Assembly (NCBI GenBank): GCA_034509495.1
Contig: CM067511.1
Coordinates: 32,071,963 to 32,135,962 of the forward strand
Reading direction: 5' to 3'
Source: Acestrorhynchus altus
Lineage: Eukaryota > Chordata > Actinopteri > Characiformes > Acestrorhynchidae
Length of the DNA: 64,000 nucleotides
Part shown: positions 45,101-58,100 of the stretch, one piece after another
Position numbering within the stretch: position 1 is the stretch's first letter
Layout: the number at the start of each line of letters is the position of its first letter
The notes under the pieces: generated by a model
The model's input: the letters and a program-made list of their open reading frames with translations, nothing else
Database searches by the model: none
What the model was told of the DNA's origin: nothing
Made by a program: the position numbers and the translations under genes

Positions 45101-47795
45101 GTGTGACTGCGGTGCTGAGAATGACCCACCACCCACATCATAGCTGCTCTGTGGTGGTCCTGTGGGGTCCTGATCATTGGAGATCAGGGTGAATGGAGGA
45201 GAATAAAGCCTGCAGAGAAACAGATGGACTACAGTCTGGAATTGTAGAACTACAACGTTCCCCTGTGTGATCAGAGGAGCTGATCAATTGGAAATGCGTT
45301 GGGTTGATCATAAAAATGAGTAAATGTTCTGGGACGTTTGAGGAACTTTGTTTAATCATGTGTTTGCTACTTTGGGAAGAAAGTATGTTAAACGGTTACA
45401 GAGACGCATCACTAACTCTTCCCTCTGCAACCACAGGCTGATCCTAAGGAGCTGATTCGTCTTGTGACCAAGCATGTGGCTGACCACGAGGGTCACGATT
45501 GGGCTGATGAGGAGCTGGAGGCTCTGATTGGACAGCTGCGGCTCTACAGTGAACGACTGACGGATTTCACTCAAGCCCAGGTTCTTCAAGGCCTTGGACG
45601 AGGAGTGGACGTCCAACGCTTCAGCAGCGACAACCAGTACAAGAAGGAGACCATTCTCGGCTTGGCAGAGTGTGTTTTTACATATGTTCTAGTCGAGTCG
45701 TGGTCTGCAGTTCCAGCGTTTATATTATATTTGATCTCATTATTAATTAAATAGAGGCTGTAAACGAAAGGGATCCCTAATCCCTCGTTAATACAGCAGT
45801 ATAAAGGGGTTGTAACACTGCCTGTGGAACCGTGTGTATCGGTGTGTATTATAACGGTGTGTACGTGTCTCTTTCCACCTTCAGGACGTTAGACGAGAGC
45901 GTGTACGGGATCTCTCGCTCCCTGGCCCAGCGCTACACTATTCCTCTCTGGGAGGTTCAGATGACACACCTGGAGTTCCTGTTCACTGACAGCGGGTAAG
46001 ACACTTCCTCGCCTCTTTAGAAACTCCCACACACACAACCCTGCAGGCGAAGGTAGGTGTAGCAGAAGGTGAACACATCGTCCCCTTTCACGGTGAACAC
46101 ACATTGACAATTTTCAGAGTGATAATCCATTCCACCCTGTGTCACCGAGTGGGAGTGTAGCGTCTCTGCCACTTGCCACACATCCGCACATACACTCGTC
46201 TTACGTGGACACAGTCGCACCAAGTCATTCCTACAGCATCTTCGGGAATCGGAGGAAGCAATCGGCTTTGGGAATTTTCGGACTTGTTGACTGGTTTGCT
46301 CTTTGAGGTCACTGGGAACATCAGTGACCATTACTCCCGTAATGTGCTGGAATAATTTCAGACCTCCTGACAAGAACTTTCTAAACATTCAATCAAAAGT
46401 TGATTAGTGTTGGATTCTGCGTTTTCCAACACCAGTGTCTCCCAGTGTCTCCCAGTGTTGCCCATCCAGCCTAATCTCAATCAGTATCAGTTTCAAACTA
46501 GAAATGACCCTCCAGACAAAGAACCAAATCTACTGGGATGATCTATGAGCAACAGCAATTCTAAGCTCAGATCAAGCTGATTGGCGTCTGTCTGTGGCGA
46601 GAACAAGTGATTTACGGAGTTAAAACCGTGAACCGTGACTTAATAATAATAATAATAATAATAAAAGCTGACTTTCTGCAAAATACTGTCAATGTTTTAA
46701 AATAAGGAAAAAACGGAGAGCTATATGACAAACATTAAAACAGCAACTCCCACGTAAAGAAAGAAAAAATGACCGTACAACCATCAACGCTACAGATGAG
46801 ACGCCAAGCCCCTCCCACTGGACCAGGCCCTGACATCATCACAACACAATCGCTTCTCCATCAGGCTTCTCCATCAGGCTTCCCTATAAGGTTTCTCCAT
46901 CGGGCTTCTCCATAAAACTTGTGGGTATCAAGCCCACAACCTCATGATCAATAATCTAGCAGTCCTGAATGTTCCATTATGTAACTGTGGTTACAGTATT
47001 TCATTTGGACCTAAATTGAATAGCAAACTAATAAATGGGTGGCACGATGCCGCGGCAGGTATTCTGTGTGCAGCTCCAGCGGGTTGTGGGGTCTAATTCT
47101 TGCGTCAGTGATTCCCTGGGAGTGCAGTGGTTCTGTTGGCTTTGTTCCAAGTGCTTTATTTTCCTCTCACCCTCCAAAAATCAGACACGGTCAGTGGACC
47201 GGTTGTGCTGGTGGTCACCCCCAGGTTTGAGTGAATGCAAATGTCTGGTGCCCCGTGATGGGCTGGCACCCTGCCCTCTAGGTGTTCCAGAAAGAAGCGG
47301 ATGCAGATGAATAAATGAAAAGATTTAAAGCAACATTATTTCTTCAGGTCACCATCTTGTCCTTCACCTTATTGGTTCCCTGTTGATTCATTCCCTCCTG
47401 ATTCCCATAGTGAGCAGATCTGGACACTTCAGTCCAAGATTGAGAAAAGAGAGAAAGGGCGGCGGGAGCTGCAGGCCGTTACGCATCAGGACTGAAAGTG
47501 AACGTCAGACACCCGCACAAAAAATGACTCTGGTCTCGAAGCTTCATTTAGAACCGTGCCGGCGGCTTCAACCAGTAATGATTTGATTTGGTTTGAGCTG
47601 CTTTATTGGCTGTAAGAGCGAAGAGACGGAGCAGAGCAGCCTGCAGCTGTACATACAAACCGCTGCCCTGATCAATACACACCATTGATTTATAGCCAAT
47701 CACTGCTCTCAACCTGCCACACTCGCTTTCTATTGGAAAATCCACCTCTCCACTCTCAAGTGCTCAGGCATGATCAATATTATATGAGGGAACCC

Positions 47796-47860
<65 letters not shown>

Positions 47861-49676
47861 AACACTGTTACTATACAGTTCAGCCAAATCATCCTTTCTT
47901 TTTCTCTCTCTCTTCATCATCTCAATGGCAGTGGGGGTGGATCTCGAAAGGGTAGAGGGGATGGTGTGGGGTAGATCTTAGAGGTTGGAGAGGATGGACT
48001 GGGGTGGATTTGAGGGTTGAGAGGATGGGGGGTGGATCTGGGACTGTTCAGGAGCATGGGGTGGATCTTGAGTGAGAGGGTGGGGTGGATTCCCTGAGGA
48101 GTGAGAGGGTGGGGGTGGATATTGGAGAAGTGAGAGGGTGGGGTGGGGGTGGATCTCGGAGGAGTGAGAGGGTGGGGTGGAGGTGGATCTCGGAGGAGTG
48201 AGAGGGTGTGGGTGGATCTCGGAGGAGTGAGAGGGTGGGGTGGAGGTGGATCTTGGAGGAGTGAGAGGGTGCGGTGGGGGTGGATCTCGGAGGAGTGAGA
48301 GGGTGGGGTGGAGGTGGATCTCGGAGGAGTGAGTGGGTGGGGTGGTGTGATCTCTGAGGAGGGGAGGAGAGGGTGGGGTGGGGGTGTTTAATGGTGGTTT
48401 TAATGATTGGCTGGTGTGGTGGGTGTTCTCTGCCCTGCTGGGCTGATTGTATTTTGGGCTGTTTTGTGTCGGCTAAGCAGAAGAAGCTTTCAGACGTCTT
48501 CAGGACGAGTCTGGAGGGATGAGATCAGAGCTTCTGGGCTCTGAAACTTCAGTGGAGCCACTTGTAAGAGCAGAGTTTGCTTTTGTGAAGCTGTAATGAA
48601 GGCCGGTGTAGGTGTAATGGACGGTGTAGATGCACTGGGGCGCAGATTGAGGTGCCGTGTCTGTCGGGTGATTTATTGCTCGACCGCCGAAGCGTTTTCT
48701 CTCTCGTCTTTCTCTCTCACACTGTTCTTATTCTCTATCGGTGAGTCCAGGAAACGAGGGACGCCTCCGACGTGATCTTTAATAGCAGTGTTCTCAGACG
48801 CGACCTTTCACTAAAATAAGGTCACTAATGTTAGTGACTCTCGACAGCTCGGGAATAATTACAGCCTGAGCTTTGAAGGAAAAACGCGAGTAGCTCCGCC
48901 CACCTGCAGCTAAACTACGGTTACTAAACCCCTTCACTGCTGACGCTGTAGATATGAGTTATGAGGTAAATGGAATCGGGTTTCCACCGAACTGTCGCTG
49001 GTGTTTGAGTTGGAGTGTTTGGTCGGTGGTCTCTGGCCTTTAGACTTGAAGGGACGTTACCATAGCAAACGTATTGTATTTCTCCTGTGATTTTAATCGC
49101 AGATCAGATACGATAACTTCAACATTTTTGCTTTTTGAAGGAAAATTCGTTGTTTAGATGAACGGACTGATAAAATATTCGATAAGCGAATGGATACGAT
49201 TGTGGTTCGTGGCAGCCCTTCAGTGACGTGCTCTCTGGGTTTGGCGAAGTGTCAGGCTGAGGTCGCTCAGTGTCTACTTGGTGAGGATGTGCCACTGCTG
49301 AGCGTCTCTGATACACAGGAGATGCAGGGTCTGTGTAGTCTTCTCATATGATGCGGGAACCGAGAAGTTCACGTTGTTGTTTTGGTTTGTTGGACGTTCC
49401 AGGATTTTCCTGTCTGATAGTTTGTTGAATTGGAATTTGATCAGCAGATGTGGTCTGTAGCTGATATCGGAGCTATAAAACCATCCTGTATCAGGTGGTT
49501 CATCGCTGCAGCTGAAGTGCAGGTTCTTTGAAGAACTTGTTTCAGGTGCATCCAGAAATGCTCATTTTGATTTCTGTCTATTCTCTATCTTCCCTCTGTC
49601 TGTGTCTTCTCTTCTTTTGTTCCTTTTCTGTCTTCCTCTGTCTCCATCTTCCTCTGTCTGTCTCTCTCTCTCTCTC

Positions 49677-49720
<44 letters not shown>

Positions 49721-52700
49721 GCCTCTCTGTCTCTTTCTTCGTCTTCCCTCTGTCTCTCTCTCTTCTCCATCTTCCCTCTGTCTCTCTCTATCTTCTCCCT
49801 CTGTCTGCAGTTCCCCTCTCCCCTCTCTCTCTTTGTCTCTTTCTCTGCTCCTCTGTCTCCATCTTCCCTCTGTTCGTCTCTCTCTCCCCCTCTGCTCCCT
49901 CTCTCTCTGGTCTTCTTCTCTCTGCCTTTCCCTCTGTCTCTCTCTCTCTCTCTTTCTTCTCCATCTTCCCTCTGTCTCTCTCCCCCTCTCTCTCTCTCTC
50001 TGTCTCTCTCTCTCTCCATATTCCCTCTCCATCCTCATCACAGCATGCAGGCTTTGTTTTTCTCTTCTCTGCAACATGAAATCAGGAATTCTTTGGTGAA
50101 TCCGCTCTGCCATCAGACTGGAATTCCACCACAGGGTCCAATCACTGACTCTGTTGACATCCTCCTCGCTGCTCTCCATTTGTCAGCAAATAGCCTCAAG
50201 TATGACTGATCGAGGAAGTGTAAATGACACACGGTTTATTTACACGTATCAACAATTTATTAGATTAGGGTCTGGAGTTTCTGGACGATCATCTCTCCAC
50301 CTTGTTTATTATTCACATCAGTGGTGAGATCCTGCGCTCCATGAATGTGTGATGAGCTGAGAGAAGAGCTGGGATGAGTTTGGCAGGATGGTGGTCCACT
50401 GAGGTTCAGCTTCTTCACAGCGCTCTGTTCTGTGTGTACAGTGAGCCTGTTCTCTTCGTTTACACCAATCAGCCATAACATTATGACCACCTCCTTGTAT
50501 GATCATGTCTTCTGACCATACAAGAGCAGGTTGTAGTTTCAGAATCACACACTGTAGTTCCTCTGTGCCTCTGCATACTGTGTATATCAACAGTGCTGCA
50601 GCTCATCAAGGATGCTCTCCATCGTGGACCTGTAGAAGCTGTGGAGGAGCCGTCGGGCAGGTTGGTCTCTCCTCAGTCTGTGGTGGACGTGGAGACATCG
50701 TTAGGCCTTTCTGATGATGTTATATAATTATTTATACTAATTATGTTTTACAAGTCTGCATCCATCTCACTGTAGTTAAAATGAAGATCAAACGTCCAGC
50801 TGTTTCAGTATCTTCAGAAGCACTAAGCTTTTGCGGGGTGGGTATTGGTTTCACACGATTGTAAAACAGATTCATCAGCAGCCATGGACTCTCTACAGCA
50901 GCTCTAGCAGAATTAAACTAACCCTCAGAGCAGAAGAGGACCATGAGCTCAGCGGTTCACGTAGCTTCGGACAGGAATAAAGAAATTGCAGGAAGAGTGG
51001 ACGTCAAATGTCAGAATTGGATTTATGGAAATCAGAACTTTGTGGAATAATTAAAAGAATTTAATGAAGAGACCACGTGACCAACTGTTCCGCACTGTGA
51101 TCAGAGCCTGAGAGGAGCCACTTTAACCCACGTAAACCGTAAATCCCACACCTCTCCAGCTTTCCTGTTTCTCTCTCTCTCTCTCTCCCCATCTTCCTCT
51201 TGCTCCCTCTCTCTTCTCTCTTCCTTCGCTTCTCTCCCTCTTCCTCTCTCTTTCTCTCTCTCTCTGTCTCTCTCTCTCGCCCGGGGGCAGTGTGCCTGCA
51301 GCTAGTGAAGTCACATCCATTAAAACATATCATAGGGGCTCACAGAGGTCCACGTCCCCCCGCAGAGGTTACCCTCTGTAGACATCGAAGCGGCTTTTTG
51401 GGCCCAAATGTTCAAATGTTTTCAACCTGTTTGTACCTCATTAGTCAGTCGTGTGTCTGACCTGATTGGCATGTATAAGACACGCCCACCGGTGTTCAGT
51501 AGATCATTCAGCACGGCCTTCCTTTGTTCCTTTGAAGTTCTGTTCTTTTGTTTTACTCTGACGGAGATGGCCTCTTTTTGTCTCTTGTCTCTCTCTCTTC
51601 ACAAGACACACACACACATTAATATTATTAACACACACACACATCAGTGTGTTTACTAAGATAGTGGCCTTGGCAGCCTTTAAAGGTTCACATTGTAATT
51701 TATTGATAGCTTGACTCTATTAAACATTTCCCTGCATCAGAATCTGGGCCGGGTTGTGTCGGCCGTGGCTGTTTATCTTTGCTGAAGAAGGCATTCAATT
51801 AGGAAGAAAGGTGCAGAGGCAGTCGGAATAGCTGCTTATGGAATCACAGTGCAAAGTAAAGTATGGAAATCGATTCTGTGCGGAAAAAATTAATAAATAA
51901 AATCCCGACACCTCAGAGCCGGGGACGGGAGATTAATGATGAGAGGCTAAATGCTGCACAAATACAAGCTCCAGAACAAAGCTGCAGAAGGTCAGCCGCT
52001 CTCCTGGAGATCCGATGCCCTTCGAGTTTATCGGCACTAATTTTCCACATTCGATCCACATTTTTCTTGTGTTTTTTTATTTGTCCTTCAGTGCATTGCC
52101 GTTGTCCGCTCTGACTGCTTTAAAGACAATCACAACCATTTTCATAACATGTTTTAACCTTTAGATGTAACACTGATAAGTGAGCTCGGTTCTGATTGGC
52201 TGCTCTGTATTTCATGTCATACATTCTGAGATATGAAGTGTTTATTAGTAAATTTTTGATTCTGTTAATACCTGGTATTTCCTGACAATATCTATCTCTG
52301 GTTTGTGTGACTGTCTCATAAAAGCTACAGTATTTTAGCTCGTTTATATTAACGTCACGAGGAATGTTCGAGCCACACCCCTTTTTGATTATGGCGCACT
52401 ACAGGTCGGGCTAATCAGAGCAGAGTTTCATTTACATATCAACCTGAAAGTTGATTGCGGATGAATGAAAACTGAACTTCCTTCACTGATTATAAAGAAG
52501 GTAGTTGATCAGTGTGTGTTTCTCTGCCCCGTCCGCCCCCCGTCCCCACCGCCCCCCCCTCCAGCCTCTCCACCAAGGACATAGAGGGTCGGACTGAGTC
52601 TCTGGGACTTTTCCACACTCTGAAGATCAACCCTGAGGACTTTTACACCACATGAGCAAGTATACCCAAGCATTAGGCACGGACTGTGAGGATGCTGTAC

Positions 52701-54241
52701 TATTACACCCCTGCTAGACAACTGCCTCATGAGCAGCTTCCCTCCGTCTGCAATGTCTCTCGATACACACATCAAACTGCTAAAGAAACTCAAGGCTGTG
52801 GCCAACGGTGAGTGACTGGTTTTACTCCCAGTATAGTCCTTCACGTGGAAGGTCAGGAGATACAAATTCCAAAGCTTCATACAGTAACGTTAACATTTGA
52901 CTTTTCATCTATTTTATACTGAGAGAGTTTGATAGAAAACAGAGAAGAAATGTCATTTTAAAACATCACAATATCTGTATCTCCTCCTTCGTCTGAAATA
53001 AGTCAGTGTGATGTTTCTAGAAATCACTACCTGCCTCTGACACGATTGGAAGACAGACGCCCTAATTCTCCATGCAGAATTCTTCATTTCAGGATGTTCC
53101 AGCACTGGGCCTTTGTACAGATGTTTCTCCGCTCTCCTCAAACCCCTCTGATACAATAAAGATCTCTTATATAGTGGTTTCTATGATGGAGATATCTCCA
53201 CACTCCCTGCTGCAGCAGAGCAGCTCCAAACCATCACACTCCCACCACCATGCTTCACAGCTGCTATGAGGTTCTGCTCAAATGCTGTGTTTGGTTTGCA
53301 ATTCAAACGTATGCTATGAGTATACCATGGATACCACAAATACCTTTAATTGCAGAACTTCTGACAATTTTATTAAAAAACTTTTTAATACATTTTGCGA
53401 GTTTGATCAAATGTTCACATTTGCTTTTATGACACTAAAGTTTTCCGCTTTAAAATCTTATCAGATTGCTCTTGCAGCAGAAGCTGGACTTTTATTCTGA
53501 AATTTGAACACTGTGAGAGCATATACTAAAGCAAACAGCCCCTCCTTTCTCAGTGATGTCACCAGCCCCGCCCCCTCTCTCTGATCAGTCAGAGTCTGTA
53601 TGCAGGTTGAGCGCCAGCCCGCCTCTCTGATCAGTCAGGAGTTCAGTGCAGGCTGGAGCATCAGCCCCGCCTCTCTGATCAGTCGTGAGTCTGTGTGCAG
53701 GTTGATCATCAGCCTCGCCTCTCTCTGATCAGTCAGAGTCTGTATGCAGGTTGAGTATTACCATTTCTCTCTGGATCAAATAGTCTGTATGCAGGTTGAT
53801 CATCAGCCCCGCCCCCTCTCTCTGATCAGTCAGAGTCTGTATGCAGGTTGAAAATGCACTGGAAGCTAGATTTAAACTGGGATTTAGAAAAAAGTGGAAC
53901 GGTATTCCGAGCCGGATTACTCACTGATACGATGCCACACATCAAAGCCACGGAGTTTGATGTCCGTAGTTTACTCTGATCCTGAGATATGAAGCCTAGA
54001 AAACATTCCAGTTACACATCCAGCGGAGCGTTTGATTGTTAGGTAGCTTTACGTCTCCGTTCTGTGGAACTCCATCAACTCCATCCACAGACACCTGCCT
54101 TTAATCGCTTAATTAACAAGTTCTTGTTGTAATTGCACGCTTGCCTTTGCCATCGTCGGTTTTCGTGAAAAGAAGGCGCAAATTAAAAATGATAATAAAA
54201 GAATCTTAATTAGTGTTTGTAGGCTTGATTATTGTTCTTTT

Positions 54242-54282
<41 letters not shown>

Positions 54283-55141
54283 CCGGCGAGAGAGGACTGA
54301 AAGTGAGACAGCGGAGATGGGGAGAGGGTGTAGAGATAAGGACTGACGAAGCACTATTGCATTCTTCTTTCTCTGGAGTGAAGCGGACTGGGGCCTGCAA
54401 GCTACTTTACAGACTGAACATTTGCTCCAAGCACAGCAGCTGCTCACTGTAGTACAGAAGAGATCGTGACCTCAGGGTGGTCGGGAATTTGGATTTGCCC
54501 AAAGAGATGCCAGACTTGAGCTGTACCCAAGTGGTGGATACTGTCTTATTAAGTGATGATTAATCCCGAGAGACCCCCCCCACCACCACACACACACACC
54601 GACACTCTCACCGTGGACCGCCAGACAAATACACCGATCAACCATAACATGACCTTTGTTTCACGTCTGCTTTTATCGGCTCCTATGACCGTACGGGAGC
54701 ACTTTGTAGTTTCACCGTTTCTCCCTGATCTTCAACGCTCAGGACCCCACAGGTGACATGGTGGTGGTGTGTTAGTGTGATAGGTTTAAACACTCCAGCA
54801 GCACCGCTGCACACACTGCATCACCCTGTCAGTGTCGCTGCAGTGTTGAGGATGCTTTAAGAACCGCAGTCGTGTTACAGCCCCCTTTTACAGCCCCCTG
54901 TTCTACTGTGCAGCATCGTGTGCACCAACATAATCTTTGAACAGTCATGAGAACAAACCTCACAGCTCAGTGTTTGAAGGGTGTAAAAAGAACCGAGGTC
55001 TGCACAGTACGATCTAGAACCCGTACAGGAATAAGAACATTGTGAAAAAGTGTTTTACCTAATTCTGGATTTAATTCAGAAATCTAAACCACAATCATCG
55101 AGCATGAAAATGCTGTTTACCCTGTCTGTGTGTGTGTGTGT

Positions 55142-55183
<42 letters not shown>

Positions 55184-58100
55184 CATTATCTATCGATCTG
55201 TCTGTCTTTGTCTGTGTCTCTGTCTGGCTATCTGTCTGTCTGTGTCTCTGTCTGGCTATCTGTCTGTCTGTCTGTGTCTCTGGCTATCTGTCTGTCTGTC
55301 TGTCTGTGTTCTGGCTATTCGTCTGTCTGTCTGTCTGTGTCTCTGGCTGTCTGGCTGTCTGTCTGTGTGTGTCTCTGGCTATCTGTCTGTCTGTCTGTGT
55401 GTGTCTCTGGCTATCTGCCTGTCTGGTTCGTCTGTCTGTGTCTTCACATTCTGTTCTGCCCTGTCTTCGTCTGTCTGTAGTTCTCGGCTATCTGTCTGTC
55501 TGTCTGTCTGTCTGTGTCTCTGGTTATCTGTCTGTCTGGTCGCCCTGTTCGTTCGTCTGTGTCTCTGGCTATCTGTCTGTCTGTCTGTCTGTCTGTGTCT
55601 CTGGCTATCTGTCTGTCTGTCTGTGTGTGTCTCTGGCTATCTGTCTGTCTGTCTGTGTCTCTGGCTATCTGTCTGTCTGTCTGTGTCTCTGGCTATCTTT
55701 GTCTGTTCCTGTTTGTCTGTCTGTGTTCCCCTGGCTATCTGTCTGTCTGTCTGGTTCGTTGTCTGTTCGTGTCTCTGGCTATCTGGTCTGTCTGTCTGTC
55801 TGTGTTCTGGCTATCTGTCTGTCTGTTCGTGTTCCTTGCTTATCTGTTCGTCTGTTCAAAGTCTTGGCTACCGTCTGTTCGTCTGTGTCTCTGGCTATCT
55901 GTCTGTCTGTCTGTGTTCCCTCGCCATTCGTCTGTCTGTCTGTGTCTTCTGGCTATCTGTCTGTCTGTCTGTCTGTCTGTGTCTCTGGCTATCTGTCTGT
56001 CTGTCTGTGTCTCTGGCTATCTGTCTGTCTGTCTGTCTGTCTGTGTCTCTGGCTATCTGTCTGTCTGTCTGTCTGTGTGTGTCTCTGGCTATCTGTCTGT
56101 GTGTGTCTCTGGCTATCTGTCTGTCTGTCTGTCTGTCTGTCTGTGTCTCTGGCTATCTGTCTGTCTGTCTGTCTGTCTGTGTCTCTGGCTATCTGTCTGT
56201 CTGTCTGAATGGCTTATAGCTCATGAAAATCAAAAGTCCAGAAATTCAGGTTATGAATCAGTATCAAAAATCTTGTAAAACCTGAAATGTATCTCTTTAT
56301 ATTTATATATTTATATTTATATTTATATATAAACACTACTATGCACTTATATATGCTGCATAATAATAATAAATAATAATATTAATAATAATAATAATAA
56401 TAATATGAAGAAATAAAACTGTGTAACTGTATGTTTTCCGGGGCTTTAAACGCTCCCCATTTGATTAAGTCTCGTTTTAATGCTGAAATAAATCGACGAT
56501 CCTTGGCGTGGTGAGCTATTGCCGCTGCTAGGCAACAGAACTGTTGTGATGTTATCACTCTTCTTTTTTTTCAACTTCTTGCAGGAACCTGAAAACGACT
56601 TTGATAAAGTGTCCTGAAGGAGAACAGTAACTAATGCTGCCCATTTAACTGTTGATCCAGATTAATGCTCCTGTCCTGAACAAAATGAGGTTTCGGCTAG
56701 AAGCTCTTTACATATTTAACTTGCCTCGCTTCAGAGTGGAGGCAGGGCAGCGCAGGAGGCGCTGCCTTTTTAATAGCTAGTTTCCGTTCGGTGGCAAAAA
56801 CAAATGATGTGCTGCTTTCTGTGCCGCGCTGAAGAGCGGTGGCAGTTAGAGAATCGAAGGAGGGAGATTTATACTTTCCAGAGAATGTAAAGCAGATTGT
56901 CCTCTTCAGATTGTCCGGTTACTGACGGTTAAAATGTGATTAAAGCTCACGTCCCGTTTACCAGCACTGTTTAGGAAGGAAGCCGAGATTCCAGACTGTT
57001 TTCCTAAACTTTCACAATAGCAGCTTCTCCTTACCTGGGATTTGATCAGGGATTTTTCAGCCAATAAGAGGAACCTTTTGACACACCAGCCAATAAGAAT
57101 AAACGTTTGACACACCCACCATTTTCAGCCAATAAGAGTAAACATTTGACACGCCCACCATTTTCAGCCAATAAGAGTAAACATTTGACACGCCCACCAT
57201 TTTCAGCCAATAAGAGTAAACAGTTGACACGCCCACCATTTTCAGCCAATAAGAGTAAACATTTGACACGCCCACCATTTTCAGCCAATAAGAGTAACCT
57301 TTTGACACTCCAACCATTTTCAGCCAATAAGAGTAACCTTTTGACACGCCAACCAATAAGAGTAAACATTTGACACACCCACCATTTTCAGCCAATAAGA
57401 GTAAACATTTGACACGCCCACCAGTTCTGAAATGGCCAGTACTCCGCCTGCAGACTCTTCTGCTTGGCTGGACAGTATGTGCTTATTGACCGGCCGCGTA
57501 TAATGAGGTGCTACACGGTGGATTTACTGAACATAAACTAATATTATACAACGTAACTTTAAAGGATTCTGAGTTAATGTTGTACACATGTCCTCAGGCT
57601 CTCAGCCGTTGGCGTTCTCCAGCTGTAAGGCTGACTGGTGTTTACCGTTTAATTTCATTCTGATTACCAATAAAGGACGGTTCTCAGTGCTAGAGCAGGA
57701 ACAGAGAAACACTGTCTCTGATGGTGACGTAGGAGAACAGTATCCCTTGAACCATTTCCGTGTTTTTTGTGACTATTATGGAACGACCTGACGCCACGCA
57801 GCTGGAATAACTGCCCAACAACCAAAATGCATTTTCTATTGGACCAATCGTTTTGAAGAAAAAACACCCTCCTTCTAATCCGAACAGAACATCAGTATTC
57901 CAAACACTCCACAACACTCACGGCATGCTATTCCGGAGGTTCCTCACTACCTCCCTGGATTTGAAGGCAGAACACAATGCGAGTGGTCAGAGAGAATGGT
58001 CAGCAACAGAAAACTCTTTTCGTAATGCTGTCAAATCTCAACCTTAGAGTGTTTTGTTTTCATAACATTGTGACCACCTCCTTGTCCGTGGTCCATTCTG

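Noticed and set aside
46017..46388. A 123-codon minus-strand frame as a gene
   Set aside because: There is no recognisable domain, no second copy and no splice evidence; a chance frame cannot be excluded, so it is only mentioned in the intron entry.
55050..56278. Open frames of 389, 358 and 254 codons
   Set aside because: They are three overlapping phases of the same CTGT minisatellite.
57055..57425. CRISPR-like array
   Set aside because: Units are directly tandem without spacers, in a vertebrate intron; it is a minisatellite. The same holds for the 52-bp arrays.
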